Shown one piece after another: positions 9,922 through 18,671 of a DNA stretch of 64,000 bases; position 1 is the stretch's first letter; every line of letters begins with the position of its first letter. The position numbers and the translations under genes are program-made. Location: positions 1-64,000 of the forward strand of contig NZ_JAQGNT010000036.1 of NCBI RefSeq assembly GCF_028291725.1, given 5' to 3'. The DNA comes from Hydrocarboniphaga sp. Lineage in GTDB: Bacteria > Pseudomonadota > Gammaproteobacteria > Nevskiales > Nevskiaceae. Under the pieces are notes generated by a model that made no database searches, was not told where the DNA came from, and saw only the letters and a program-made list of their open reading frames with translations.

Positions 9922-10287
9922 TCAGGCCGGCAGCGTGATCGGAGGTCGGAAGCTGGCGCCGTCGGGAGCGGCGGGGTAGAGCGTCGCGGCGATGCGGCCG
10001 GCCGGCAGCTGATCCGGGGCCAGCGGCAGCATCGTTTCGGCGTTCAGGATCGCGAACGTGCCCAGCGCGCAGCTGAGCATGTCGGGGCAGGCCGCGTTGC
10101 AGCAGCTGCGCTTGCCGGCATCAGCGGATGGGTGGTGACAGGGCATCAGCTGCGCGCCGGCGATGCTGACCGATGTCGGATGACCGCGCAGCTCGGCCGG
10201 CGAACGGCCGGCCGCGGCTACGCCGTAGCCCTGCACCAGGAATACCAGTGCCAGCATCAGGTTGAGCAAGGGCCGGAGCGTGTGCAT
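9922..10287 (-). CDS. Small secreted Cys/His-rich protein of the copper operon
   Basis: A 121-residue protein with a clear signal peptide (residues 1-26, ending AAA). The mature part holds MPCHHP, then CCNAACPDMLSC, a cluster of six cysteines, two histidines and methionines suited to Cu(I) or Ag(I). It lies 116 bp upstream of the TolC-type gene on the same strand and is probably the first gene of the cus operon. Small Cys-rich proteins occur in this position in other proteobacterial copper operons, but I cannot assign a named family. Metal binding is inferred. Confidence 0.75.
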   Translation of the reverse strand: MHTLRPLLNLMLALVFLVQGYGVAAAGRSPAELRGHPTSVSIAGAQLMPCHHPSADAGKRSCCNAACPDMLSCALGTFAILNAETMLPLAPDQLPAGRIAATLYPAAPDGASFRPPITLPA

Positions 10288-10349
10288 GCGATGGCAACGT
10301 TATGCCAGGCAGCGATGCGCGGGCAAGCCGGGATCATCCACAGCCCGCT

Positions 10350-11180
10350 TCACAGCTCGGTCCTCAGATCCCAGAGTTCCGGGAACAGCGTGATGTCCAC
10401 CGCTCTGCGCAGATAGCCGACCCCATCGGTGCCGCCGGTGCCGCGCTTGAAGCCGATGATGCGCTTGACCGTGGTCATGTGACGGAACCGCCATTGCTGG
10501 AACCAGTCATCGACATCGACCAGCTTCTCGGCCAGCTGATACAGATCCCAGTACCGATCGGGGTCGCGATAGATCTGCAGCCAGGCTGCACGCACGCTGT
10601 CGTTGCTGGCATGAGCCGCGCGGAAATCACGCTTCAGCATCGCCGGCTCGATCGCAAAACCGCGACGCGCCAGCAGTGCGATCGCCTCGTCGTACAGGCT
10701 CGGCGCGCGCAGGGCTTCGTCGAGCGTGCTGCTGAGCGCGGCGTCGTGGCGATGCGGCGCGATCATCGCCTCCTGCTTGTTGCCGAGCATGAACTCGATG
10801 CGCCGGTTCTGCACCGACTGGAAGCCGGACGAGCGTCCCAGCGAATCGCGGAATGCCGAATACTCGGCCGGCGTCATCGTCGACAGCACGTCCCAGGACT
10901 GGATCATCTGCGCCTGGATGCGGCCGACGCGCGCCAGGTTCTTCAGTGCCGGCTGCAGCCGGTCTTCGCGCACGCCGGTGATCGCCAGGCCGAGCTCGTG
11001 CAGCACCAGCTTCATCCACAGCTCGGTGGACTGGTGGATGATGATGAACAGCAGCTCGTCGCTCTGCTCGCTGAGCGGCTTTTGCGCCGACAGCAGCGTG
11101 TCGAGCTGCAGGTAGTCGCCGTAGCTCATGGCCTTGGCGAAGTCGGTGTACGCGCCGGTATCGGCAGGTGTGTCGGCCAT
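10350..11180 (-). CDS. kynA: Tryptophan 2,3-dioxygenase
   Basis: Heme enzyme that opens the indole ring of L-tryptophan to N-formylkynurenine, the first step of the kynurenine pathway. The 276-residue frame shows family signatures: [47 protein letters not shown] and [20 protein letters not shown]. The start is set at the ATG at 11180, since an upstream start (11213) adds a tail not seen in the family. No kynB or kynU is nearby. It lies between copZ and the cus operon on the same strand, only 62 bp before the latter. Confidence 0.95.
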   Translation of the reverse strand: MADTPADTGAYTDFAKAMSYGDYLQLDTLLSAQKPLSEQSDELLFIIIHQSTELWMKLVLHELGLAITGVREDRLQPALKNLARVGRIQAQMIQSWDVLSTMTPAEYSAFRDSLGRSSGFQSVQNRRIEFMLGNKQEAMIAPHRHDAALSSTLDEALRAPSLYDEAIALLARRGFAIEPAMLKRDFRAAHASNDSVRAAWLQIYRDPDRYWDLYQLAEKLVDVDDWFQQWRFRHMTTVKRIIGFKRGTGGTDGVGYLRRAVDITLFPELWDLRTEL

Positions 11181-11247
11181 CAACGTGGCTCCAGATTGCA
11201 GACGCTGAAGCATGCGACCAATGCAGCCGAATAAAAAGCGCTCTGCC

Positions 11248-11326
11248 GTAGGTTGGGGTGAGCGCAGCGAACCCCAACATCGGCGCGGGGCAAGCGTTGG
11301 GGATCGCTGCGCTCACCCCAACCTAC
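11248..11326. repeat. REP-like palindrome, family 1 (copy a)
   Basis: Two inverted copies of GTAGGTTGGGGTGAGC...GAACCCCAAC, one at each end, both capped by GTAG/CTAC. The right end reads into copZ on the minus strand, so the terminal CTAC supplies its TAG stop codon (11323-11325). Other copies are near 23132, 37857, 49641 and 55320. Confidence 0.85.
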
Positions 11327-11520
11327 ACGACGTTCACCTCGTAGCCTTCCGCGCGGATGGCCGTGGCGATGGCCTGCGTGCTTTGCGCAGTTTCGATCCT
11401 CGCGTGGCCGGTCGGCAGGTCGATCGCGACCGTCGCCGCCGGGTCCAGCGTCTGCACCGCGCGTGTCACGGCGCGCACGCAATGGCCACAGGTCATGCCC
11501 TTGATTTCCAGGTCCAGCAC
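11323..11520 (-). CDS. copZ: Copper chaperone CopZ (HMA domain)
   Basis: A 65-residue single heavy-metal-associated domain with the Cu(I) site GMTCGHC at residues 8-14. It carries cytoplasmic copper to CopA or CueR. It starts at GTG (11520) with GGAG about nine bases upstream. A CueR-type promoter lies upstream, back to back with that of copA. Its TAG stop is formed by the end of a REP-like palindrome, so the C-terminus (YEVNVV) may have been fixed by repeat insertion. Confidence 0.92.
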   Translation of the reverse strand: MLDLEIKGMTCGHCVRAVTRAVQTLDPAATVAIDLPTGHARIETAQSTQAIATAIRAEGYEVNVV

Positions 11521-11549
11521 GGTGCTTCTCCAGGTTTGCTCGAGACCAC

Positions 11550-11580
11550 AGTCTGGACCTTCCCATCATGGCAAGCTCAA
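11550..11580 (-). promoter_or_regulatory. CueR-type promoter of copZ
   Basis: On the minus strand TTGAGC (11580-11575) and CAGACT (11555-11550) are 19 bp apart, the long spacer typical of MerR/CueR-activated promoters. The spacer is a dyad close to the CueR consensus (CCTTGCC...GGCAAGG type). It is an inverted near-copy (25 of 26) of the copA promoter at 11596-11621. Confidence 0.8.
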
Positions 11581-11595
11581 GTCCCGGAGCCGCGC

Positions 11596-11626
11596 TTGAC
11601 CTTGCCATGATGGGAAGGTCTATCGT
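11596..11626 (+). promoter_or_regulatory. CueR-type promoter of copA
   Basis: TTGACC (11596-11601) and TATCGT (11621-11626) are separated by exactly 19 bp, and the spacer dyad TTGCCATGATGGGAAGGTC fits a CueR operator. The copA ATG follows only six bases after the -10 hexamer, so the transcript may start at or next to the start codon. Confidence 0.85.
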
Positions 11627-11632
11627 GGGCAG

Positions 11633-13813
11633 ATGCACAGTATTGACCTCGCTATCGGCGGCATGACTTGCGCGTCCTGTTCCGGCCGGGTCGAGCGTGC
11701 GCTGCGCCGTGTTCCGGGCGTGAGCGCGGCCAACGTCAATCTGGCGACCGAGCACGCCACGGTCAGCGGGCAGGTCGATAGTGCGGTCTTGATTGCCGCC
11801 GTCGTCGATGCCGGCTACCAGGCGCGCACGCTGCAGGCGCCGCCACCGGCGGAGTCGCGCTGGCCGGCCTGGAGCGCAAGCGCGACGGCTGCAGTGCTGA
11901 GCCTGCCGCTGCTATTGCCGATGCTGATCATGCCCTTGGGCCTGCACTGGATGCTGCCGGGCTGGCTGCAACTGGTGCTCGCGACGCCGGTGCAGTTCGG
12001 CCTCGGCGCGCGCTTCTATCGCGCGGCCTGGAGCGCGCTGCGTAACCGCACCGGGAATATGGATCTGCTGGTCGCGCTCGGTACTTCGGCAGCGTACGGG
12101 CTGTCGCTGTTCGAGTTGCTGAGTCAGGGCATGCACGCCGTACTGTATTTTGAAGCATCGGCCGTGGTCATCACGCTGGTGCTGCTCGGCAAGTACCTGG
12201 AGGCGCGCGCCAAGCGCCGCACCGGCGCCGCGATCCGCGCGCTGCAGTCCTTGCGGCCGGAGACGGCGAGGCTGCGCAGCGCATCGGGCGCGGAAACCGA
12301 TGTGCCGATCGCTCAGGTGCGCGTCGGCGACGTCGTCGTGATCCGGCCCGGCGAGCGCGTGCCGGTCGACGCGCTGGTGCTCGACGGCCATAGCGAGGTC
12401 GACGAGTCGCTGATCACCGGCGAGAGCCTGCCGGTGGACAAGTCGGCGCCGGATCGCGTCATCGGCGGCGCCATCAATGGCACCGGGCTGCTGCTCGTGC
12501 GCACGCTCGCGGTCGGTGCCGAATCCATGCTCGCGCGCATCGTGCGGCTGGTGGAATCGGCGCAGGCCGGCAAGGCGCCGATCCAGCGGCTGGTCGATCG
12601 TGTCAGCGCGGTGTTCGTGCCGGTGATCGTGCTGTCGGCGGGTGTCACGCTGCTCGCCTGGGGACTGGTCTCGGGTGACTGGGAACAGGCGCTGATCAAC
12701 GCGGTGGCGGTGCTGGTGATCGCCTGTCCCTGCGCGCTGGGCCTGGCGACGCCGGCCGCGATGATGGCAGGCACCGGCGCCGCTGCGCGCCAGGGCATTT
12801 TGATCAAGGATGCCGAGGCGCTGGAGCTGCTGCGGAGCGCGACGATTGCGGTGTTCGACAAGACTGGCACCTTGACCCGCGGCCGCCCGCGACTGGTCCG
12901 CTTGCAGGCTGCCGATGGTCGCGGCGAAGTGCCGCTGCTGCAGGATGCAGCGGCATTGCAGCGTGGCAGTGAGCATCCGCTGGCGCGTGCGGTAATCGAT
13001 GCATCGCGCGAACGCGGCGCGCCGCTGGTGGAGGCGGGCGATGTTCGCGCGCTGCCGGGCCGCGGTATCGAAGGGCGCATCGCCGATCGCGTGCTGCAAC
13101 TCGGCAACGCGCGGCTGATGCGCGATGCCGGCATCGATCCAGGCTCGCTGGACCTGCAGGCCGCCGAACTGCAGCGGCATGGCATGACCGTGTCCTGGCT
13201 CGTGCAGACCGCACCCTCGCCGCAGTTGCTCGGCCTGCTGGCATTCGGCGACGAGATCAAGCCCGAAGCGCAGACCGCGATCGCGCGCCTGCAGCAGCGC
13301 GGCATCCGCTGCGTGCTGCTGACCGGTGACAATCCCGGCGCGGCGCAGGCAGTCGCGCGGCAGATGGCGATCACCGAGGTCCATGCCGAGGTGCTGCCGG
13401 CCGGCAAGTCCGCGGTCATCGAATCGCTGAAGCGGCCCGGCGAGCGCGTGGTGATGATCGGCGACGGCATCAACGATGCGCCGGCGCTTGCCGCCGCCGA
13501 TGTCGGCATCGCCATGGCCACCGGCACCGACGTCGCGATCAGCTCGGCTGCGATCACGCTGATGCGCGGCGACCTGTCCCTGGTTGCCGATGCGATCGAC
13601 ATCGCGCAGCGAACTTCGCGCAAGATCCGGCAGAATCTGTTCTGGGCCTTCGTCTACAACCTCGCCGGCGTGCCGCTGGCGGCGCTGGGCCAGTTGAACC
13701 CGGTGATCGCCGGTGCCGCGATGGCCTTCAGCAGCCTCAGTGTGGTCGGCAATGCACTGAGCTTGAGCCGCTGGCGCGGCTCCGCCAGGGAGAAAGCAGA
13801 TGCCGCGCACTGA
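11633..13813 (+). CDS. copA: Cu(I)-exporting P1B-type ATPase CopA
   Basis: Inner-membrane ATPase of 726 residues that pumps cytoplasmic Cu(I) outwards. It has a single N-terminal HMA domain with GGMTCASC (C13, C16), eight predicted membrane helices, the transmembrane ion site CPC at 365-367, the phosphorylated aspartate D409 in DKTGTLT, the nucleotide motif GSEHPLARA and the hinge GDGINDAP. The length is usual for P1B-1 pumps with one HMA domain. The 3' end overlaps cueR by 14 bp, so regulator and pump are co-translated. Induction through CueR is expected from the promoter. Confidence 0.97.
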   Translation: MHSIDLAIGGMTCASCSGRVERALRRVPGVSAANVNLATEHATVSGQVDSAVLIAAVVDAGYQARTLQAPPPAESRWPAWSASATAAVLSLPLLLPMLIMPLGLHWMLPGWLQLVLATPVQFGLGARFYRAAWSALRNRTGNMDLLVALGTSAAYGLSLFELLSQGMHAVLYFEASAVVITLVLLGKYLEARAKRRTGAAIRALQSLRPETARLRSASGAETDVPIAQVRVGDVVVIRPGERVPVDALVLDGHSEVDESLITGESLPVDKSAPDRVIGGAINGTGLLLVRTLAVGAESMLARIVRLVESAQAGKAPIQRLVDRVSAVFVPVIVLSAGVTLLAWGLVSGDWEQALINAVAVLVIACPCALGLATPAAMMAGTGAAARQGILIKDAEALELLRSATIAVFDKTGTLTRGRPRLVRLQAADGRGEVPLLQDAAALQRGSEHPLARAVIDASRERGAPLVEAGDVRALPGRGIEGRIADRVLQLGNARLMRDAGIDPGSLDLQAAELQRHGMTVSWLVQTAPSPQLLGLLAFGDEIKPEAQTAIARLQQRGIRCVLLTGDNPGAAQAVARQMAITEVHAEVLPAGKSAVIESLKRPGERVVMIGDGINDAPALAAADVGIAMATGTDVAISSAAITLMRGDLSLVADAIDIAQRTSRKIRQNLFWAFVYNLAGVPLAALGQLNPVIAGAAMAFSSLSVVGNALSLSRWRGSAREKADAAH

Positions 13814-14243
13814 GGCCCGCAAAGCCGCCGCTGTTGTCAGTCTCAACATCGGCCAGGCCGCCGAGGCGAGCGGCGTGTCGGCCAAGATGATCCGCCACTA
13901 CGAGAGCATCGGCCTGCTGCACGGCGTTGATCGCAGCGACGGCAACTATCGCCGCTACGACGAAAGCCAGCTGCATTCGCTGCGCTTCATCAAGCGCGCC
14001 CGCGGCCTGGGGTTTTCCACCGGCGAGATCGAGGAGCTGCTGGGCTTGTGGCGCAATCCGCGCCGCGCCAGCGCCGAGGTCAAGCGCATGGCGCAGCGCC
14101 ATGTCGCCGATCTGGACGCGAAGATCGACGAGTTGCGCTCGATGCGCAATGCGCTCAGCGATCTGGCGCGCCATTGCCACGGCGACCAGCGTGCGGACTG
14201 TCCGATCCTCGAAGACCTTGCCGCGACGGTGCAAAGAACCTGA
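13800..14243 (+). CDS. cueR: MerR-family copper-responsive regulator CueR
   Basis: A 147-residue MerR-family activator with the winged helix motif at about residues 15-60 ([24 protein letters not shown]) and a dimerisation helix. C126 and C134, with seven residues between them, match the Cu(I)-binding loop of CueR (C112/C120 in E. coli). A 13-residue N-terminal extension precedes the conserved core. It is transcribed behind copA, which would give autoregulated control of both CueR-type promoters in the cluster. Confidence 0.93.
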   Translation: MPRTEARKAAAVVSLNIGQAAEASGVSAKMIRHYESIGLLHGVDRSDGNYRRYDESQLHSLRFIKRARGLGFSTGEIEELLGLWRNPRRASAEVKRMAQRHVADLDAKIDELRSMRNALSDLARHCHGDQRADCPILEDLAATVQRT

Positions 14244-14406
14244 GCGCAGGCCGCGGTTGCGGCTGTGCGGCCAGTATTTGTTGATACACGACAGCCCTTG
14301 CTCCTGAGTCGTCGCCAGCGGCTGCCGAGCCGGTGCGACGCGGTCCTAATGGCAGCACGGAGCAGCTGCCGATGGAGCCGGATATGCCGCGGACGTGAAG
14401 CCCGAT

Positions 14407-14488
14407 CCCCAACTGTAGGAGCGGGTCGTACCCGCGACTGTGCCGGTGAAGCCTCAGTCGCGGGTACGACCCGCTCCTACAGTTGGGG
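14407..14488. repeat. REP-like palindrome, family 2 (copy a), perfect 34-bp arms
   Basis: Arms 14407-14440 and 14455-14488 are perfect inverted copies around a 14-base loop. The core is CTGTAGGAGCGG...CCGCTCCTACAG, a REP core met in many gammaproteobacteria. It sits between the convergent genes cueR and the LytTR regulator. Copies b and c are near 29260 and 35951. The remaining bases of the 264-bp gap show nothing else. Confidence 0.9.
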
Positions 14489-14507
14489 GTCGAACTTGTG
14501 CAAAAAA

Positions 14508-15380
14508 TTATCGCACCACCGCCGTCTTCAGCGCCGCCCGATACGTCCGGCTGCAGGGCAGCTTGGCTCCGTCCTTCAGCAGCAGCCGCGCATCGCCGGT
14601 GTCCAGCGGCTCGATGTGCGCGATCTGGTCGAGGTTGACGATGTAGCGGCGGTGCACGCGCAGGAAGCGTTCGGGATCGAGCCGCTGTTCGATCGCCGAC
14701 ATCGTCGAGCGCAGCGGATAGGCGTGGCCGCGGACGTGCAGGTTGACGTAGTTCTCGGCGGCTTCCAGCCACTCGACATCGCGCGCGGCGACCAGAAAAT
14801 CCTTGCCGAGCTTGCGCACCAGGAAGCGCTCCGGTCGCTCGATCGGCTCGACCGGTGCACCTTCTTCCGGCTCCGCCAGCAGTCGCGCCTCGCCCTGCAG
14901 GCGCAGCAGCAGCAGCCGGTAGGCGTAGAGGATCGCCAGCATGTAGACGTAGCTGCGTACGTCCTTCAGGTATTCGTAGAGCAGCTCGCGCGGCCAGTCA
15001 CCGAAGTCGTAGCGCGAATTCATCGCCGCGTAGGCCAGTGCGCGCAGGCCGACCATGCCGGCGACATGGCTCAGCGAAAACGCCAGGCTGCCGGCCAGGT
15101 GCAGTGCCGCGCTGCGGCGCCAGTGCTGCCAGCGCAGCGGGAAGCGCCGTTCGTACAGCAGGACTGCGGGCACCAGCGCGAGCAGCATCAGACAGCTCGA
15201 GAACTCCCAGACCACCGGCTCCCAGTCCTCGAACGACGGGCTGCTGCGGTGCAGAGCCAGAACCACGTCGATGGAATTGAGGCTGGCGTGCATCAGCCAG
15301 TAGGCGAACCAGAAGCCGATCTCGTAGCGTCGCCGATGGGCGAGATAGCGGTCGAGAGGGCTCGCGGGACGATCGGACAT
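14508..15380 (-). CDS. LytTR-domain transcriptional regulator with membrane N-terminus
   Basis: A 290-residue protein with four predicted membrane helices in its first ~165 residues and a LytTR DNA-binding domain in the last ~100 (FLVAARDVEWLEAAENYVNLH; RFLRVHRRYIVNLDQI). There is no receiver domain, so it resembles stand-alone membrane LytTR proteins that sense a signal in the membrane. The start at 15380 is chosen because a GTCAC-rich gap follows. It faces away from an acyltransferase gene, which may be its target. Confidence 0.88.
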   Translation of the reverse strand: MSDRPASPLDRYLAHRRRYEIGFWFAYWLMHASLNSIDVVLALHRSSPSFEDWEPVVWEFSSCLMLLALVPAVLLYERRFPLRWQHWRRSAALHLAGSLAFSLSHVAGMVGLRALAYAAMNSRYDFGDWPRELLYEYLKDVRSYVYMLAILYAYRLLLLRLQGEARLLAEPEEGAPVEPIERPERFLVRKLGKDFLVAARDVEWLEAAENYVNLHVRGHAYPLRSTMSAIEQRLDPERFLRVHRRYIVNLDQIAHIEPLDTGDARLLLKDGAKLPCSRTYRAALKTAVVR

Positions 15381-15421
15381 GCGCGCATTGTAGGCAGGCA
15401 TTCGGGCCCGTGGCCCCGGTT

Positions 15422-15470
15422 CGTCAACGCCGGCCGCGCTTTGTCACTTTTCGGCCGCGAATCGTCACTT
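15422..15470. promoter_or_regulatory. Direct repeats in the LytTR-acyltransferase gap, possible LytTR sites
   Basis: GTCA occurs at 15423, 15443 and 15464, each within a similar block (GTCACTTTTCGGCCGCG type), at spacings of 20 and 21 bp. LytTR proteins bind direct repeats about two helical turns apart, and these repeats lie between the divergent regulator and acyltransferase genes. Assignment is an inference. Confidence 0.35.
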
Positions 15471-15532
15471 GGCGGCTGCTCGGACTCGTTCGCCGGATCA
15501 TTCTGATCATCTCGCAACGACCCGAGCCGCAC

Positions 15533-16741
15533 ATGTCCGCACCGACCCCGCGCCGCCACGATATCGACGCCCTGCGCGTGATCGCGTTCGGCACGCTGAT
15601 CCTCTATCACCTGGCGATGTTCTATGTCGGCGGCGAGGACTGGGGCTGGCACGTCAAGAGCCACTACCTGGCCGACTGGCTGCAGCCGCCGATGCTGATG
15701 CTGAACCGCTGGCGGATGGAGCTGCTGTTCCTGATCTCCGGCGTGGCGCTGAGCCTGATGCTGGGCAAAAGCCCGTCGCCGGGCCGGCTCGCCGCCAGCC
15801 GCAGCGCGAGGCTGCTGATCCCGCTGGCTTTCGGCATGGCCGTCGTGATCCCGATCCAGCCCTATTGCCAGATGCTGGCGAAGCAGGTGATCGCACCGGG
15901 CTTCTGGGAGTTTCTGCTGCGCTACTGGTCGGGCCGCGGATTCCCGCCGGACGCTTATGGCGGCTGGGAGCACGGCTGGACCTGGAACCATCTCTGGTAC
16001 CTGGCCTATCTGTGGGTCTACACGATGCTGCTGCTGCCGGTCGCGTGGTTGTTCGACACCTCAGCGGGCCGGCGGCTGCGCTCGCAGTTGCTGTCGTTGC
16101 GCGGCAACGCGCTGATGCTGCTGCCGGCGATCCCGTTCGTGATCTATGCCTGGCTGCTGCAGAGCCGCTTTCCGCAGACCAACGATCTGCTTCACGACGG
16201 CTTCATGCACCCGGTCTATTTCACGATTTTCCTGTACGGCTATCTGCTGGGTACCGAGCGCGGACTATGGGACGAGCTGAAGCGGCGGCGCTGGCACAGT
16301 CTGGGCTTCGCGGCGCTGCTGTTCTGCTGCTACTACGTCGCCCTCGAGATCGTCGACGACGATCTGCCGGCCTGGCAGCTGGCCGCGATCCGCACGCTGC
16401 GCTGGACTTATGTGTGGGTCGCGATCTGCACCGCGCTGGGCTGGTCGCACCAGCTGCTGAATCGTCCATTCCGCTGGCTGCCCTATGCCAGCGAGGCGGT
16501 GTTCCCGTGGTATGTGCTGCATCAGAGCCTGATCGTCGGGCTCGGTTTCTGGCTGTCGGCGCTGTCGCTGGGCCCGGTCGTCGAGCCGCTGCTGCTACTG
16601 GCCGGCACGGTTGCCGGCTGTGGGCTGCTGCATCACGTTCTGATCCGGCGCATTGGCTGGCTCAGGCCGCTGTTCGGGCTCAGGCGCCAGGCCCTGCCGC
16701 ATCGCGCGCTGCCTGCGCCGGCCGTTATTCTTGAAGGATGA
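15533..16741 (+). CDS. Membrane acyltransferase, acyltransferase-3 family
   Basis: A 402-residue integral membrane protein with about ten hydrophobic helices. The N-terminal motif RRHDIDALRVIAFGTLILYH contains the Arg and His typical of the family, which acylates sugars, peptidoglycan or glucans at the membrane. It resembles the OpgC/MdoC subgroup in length, but the substrate cannot be told from the sequence. The ATG at 15533 is preferred, since the longer frame would cover the putative LytTR sites. The stop overlaps the next gene (ATGA). Confidence 0.85.
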   Translation: MSAPTPRRHDIDALRVIAFGTLILYHLAMFYVGGEDWGWHVKSHYLADWLQPPMLMLNRWRMELLFLISGVALSLMLGKSPSPGRLAASRSARLLIPLAFGMAVVIPIQPYCQMLAKQVIAPGFWEFLLRYWSGRGFPPDAYGGWEHGWTWNHLWYLAYLWVYTMLLLPVAWLFDTSAGRRLRSQLLSLRGNALMLLPAIPFVIYAWLLQSRFPQTNDLLHDGFMHPVYFTIFLYGYLLGTERGLWDELKRRRWHSLGFAALLFCCYYVALEIVDDDLPAWQLAAIRTLRWTYVWVAICTALGWSHQLLNRPFRWLPYASEAVFPWYVLHQSLIVGLGFWLSALSLGPVVEPLLLLAGTVAGCGLLHHVLIRRIGWLRPLFGLRRQALPHRALPAPAVILEG

Positions 16742-17235
16742 GCGAAGACGAGGTTCTGAAGGTCAGCGAACTATCCGGGCACGCGCTGGCGGGCCTGCTG
16801 TCGCATCGAGGCCTGGAGCTGGTGTGGGTTGAGGACGGCGCGAGCATCCCCGGCAGCTACTGGGGCGAGCGCGAGGCCGGGCTGATCGGCAACCGCCTGT
16901 ACCTGCGCGCCGATACGCCGGTGCATTCGGCGCTGCACGAGGCCTGTCATTACCTGTGCATGGAGCCGGCGCGCCGCGGTGGCCTGCATACCGATGCCGG
17001 CGGCAGCGACACCGAGGAGAGCGCGGTCTGCTACCTGCAGGCGCTGCTGGCGCCGCGGCTCGCCGGCTACAGCCGCGAGCGCCTGTTTGCCGACATGGAC
17101 GCCTGGGGTTACCACTTCCGGCTCGGCAGCACCCGGGCCTGGTTCGAGGCTGACAGCGACGACGCGCAGGCCTGGCTGGCCGGGCAGGGTTTGCTCACGC
17201 CGTTTTTGCTGACGATGTCTCCACTCGATACCTGA
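16738..17235 (+). CDS. Conserved protein with HExxH motif, putative zinc metalloprotease-like
   Basis: A 165-residue cytoplasmic protein translated from an ATG that overlaps the acyltransferase stop by 4 bp. The segment PVHSALHEACHYLCM holds an HExxH motif (HEACH) and a downstream TEESAVCYLQ could give the third metal ligand. From memory, similar proteins exist across gammaproteobacteria without known function. Hydrolase activity is inferred from the motif alone. Coupling to the membrane acyltransferase suggests a joint role. Confidence 0.7.
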   Translation: MSEDEVLKVSELSGHALAGLLSHRGLELVWVEDGASIPGSYWGEREAGLIGNRLYLRADTPVHSALHEACHYLCMEPARRGGLHTDAGGSDTEESAVCYLQALLAPRLAGYSRERLFADMDAWGYHFRLGSTRAWFEADSDDAQAWLAGQGLLTPFLLTMSPLDT

Positions 17236-17343
17236 GGAGTCCACAGCGCGGTCGCCGAGCGGTATCATCTGGCCGCAACCTGACGGCCGGTTCGGCAAGA
17301 TTGTTGCTCATCCCGTTGTCCACTACTCTTTCTGGAGCGTGTT

Positions 17344-18423
17344 CTGTTCACGCACTTCCCTGGCCGTGCCCGCGGCCGTTTCATTCTCGCTGCCGCAGCC
17401 CTGCTCACTTTGACGATATTGGCCGCCTGTGGCGGCGGCTCCGACAACAGCGGATCGGTTCCTGCCGAAGACCCGGGAACGCCGTCCGACCCCACATCAG
17501 GCGGCGATCCGACCTCGCCCGTGCAGGCGGCTTCGGGCCCCGGTGGTACCGAAGCCCGGTATGCGTCGGCAACTTCCCGCCACTACGGCATGGGCGGAAC
17601 CTCTTACACGCTGGTGCTGCCCGATGGCGCCGGCACGGCCAGCCTGCCGGTGGTCTATCTGCTGCACGGCTACGGCACGCTCGGCAGCGAGGCCTACAGC
17701 TCCTGGGCCGAACACCTGGCCAGGCGCGGCGCGATCGTGATCTATCCCTACTACCAGTTCTCGGTGACGACGCCGGTGGACTCGTACACGCCCAATGCGG
17801 TGCAGGGCATCAAGGACGCGCTGGCCTTGGTCGCCGCGGACGGCGGTGTCCGGGCGGATACCTCCAAAGTGATTGTGATTGGCCATTCGCTGGGCGGTGC
17901 GGTCGCGGCGAACATCGCGGCCATAGCCGGCTCGTCCGGCATTCCGCAGCCGATCGCGATGATGACGATCAACCCGAGCAACCAGTCCAGCAGCGGCAGC
18001 GTCGTGATGACGCTGGAAGATATGGCGCAGGTTCCGTCGAAGACGCTGCAGCTGTCGCTGTTCAGTGATCAGGACCAACGCATCACCGATGTGATCGCCA
18101 AGCAGATCTTCTACGGCACCACCAATATCAAGTCGGCGAACAAGGACTACATCGTCGTCAACAGCGACGCTCACGGCGATACGCCCTTGGTGGCGGATCA
18201 TTTTGCGGCGCTGGCCGGCAGGACCACGGCCGGCGCGGTGTATCCGCCGGATGCGCTGGATTTCTACGGCTACTGGAAGCTGTCCGACGCGCTGATGTCG
18301 GCGGCCTTCGACGGCAGCCAGCGTGATGTCGCGCTCGGCCACGGCAGCGCAGCGCAGCGGTACATGGGGACCTGGGGTGACGGCGTCGCGGTCAAGCCCC
18401 TGACGGTGACCGGCGCGCCATAA
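17344..18423 (+). CDS. Alpha/beta-hydrolase lipoprotein
   Basis: A secreted lipoprotein hydrolase of about 359 residues. The lipobox LAAC precedes a Gly/Ser/Pro/Asp-rich linker, then an alpha/beta-hydrolase fold with YLLHGYG (oxyanion region) and the nucleophile elbow GHSLGG (S182). No ATG, GTG or TTG exists upstream of the signal peptide in this frame. CTG at 17344 has GGAG six bases before it and gives a full signal sequence, so it is the best start. The TTG at 17410 would begin inside the signal. The substrate is unknown; dienelactone-hydrolase or chlorophyllase-like folds are nearest. Confidence 0.8.
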   Translation: MFTHFPGRARGRFILAAAALLTLTILAACGGGSDNSGSVPAEDPGTPSDPTSGGDPTSPVQAASGPGGTEARYASATSRHYGMGGTSYTLVLPDGAGTASLPVVYLLHGYGTLGSEAYSSWAEHLARRGAIVIYPYYQFSVTTPVDSYTPNAVQGIKDALALVAADGGVRADTSKVIVIGHSLGGAVAANIAAIAGSSGIPQPIAMMTINPSNQSSSGSVVMTLEDMAQVPSKTLQLSLFSDQDQRITDVIAKQIFYGTTNIKSANKDYIVVNSDAHGDTPLVADHFAALAGRTTAGAVYPPDALDFYGYWKLSDALMSAAFDGSQRDVALGHGSAAQRYMGTWGDGVAVKPLTVTGAP

Positions 18424-18425
18424 GC

Positions 18426-18504
18426 GTAGGTCGGCAATGCCTTGCCGACGTGTACGCCCGATTCGCAATCAAGGCCTCATGTCGGCAAAGGATTGCCGAC
18501 CTAC
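18426..18504. repeat. REP-like palindrome, family 3 (copy a)
   Basis: GTAGGTCGGCAATGCCTTGC at the left is repeated inverted at the right (GGATTGCCGACCTAC) around a central spacer, with GTAG/CTAC caps. It starts three bases after the hydrolase stop codon. Copy b is at 39321-39399 and a half copy near 36062. Confidence 0.85.
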
Positions 18505-18541
18505 GGGCGTAGCCCCAATACCGTTCAGTTAACGCCGAGTT

Positions 18542-18607
18542 GTAGGGCGGGAGCATCCCGCCTTTCGCGACGGGGCGGCGGGATACGCTGCGCTCCTCCC
18601 GCCCTAC
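18542..18607. repeat. REP-like palindrome, family 4
   Basis: GTAGGGCGGGAG...CTCCCGCCCTAC with internal copies of GGCGGGA; capped by GTAG/CTAC. With family 3 it fills the gap between the convergent hydrolase and gpmA genes. It is the only full copy of this family seen here. Confidence 0.75.
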
Positions 18608-18671
18608 GCGACAAAGTGAACCGTGTTGGCCGTAGCCCGGGTGAAACCCGGGGCCGAGCCCGGCCGATCGC

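Noticed and set aside
11912-13885. Minus-strand frame of 657 codons opposite copA
   Set aside because: Antisense shadow of the ATPase gene.
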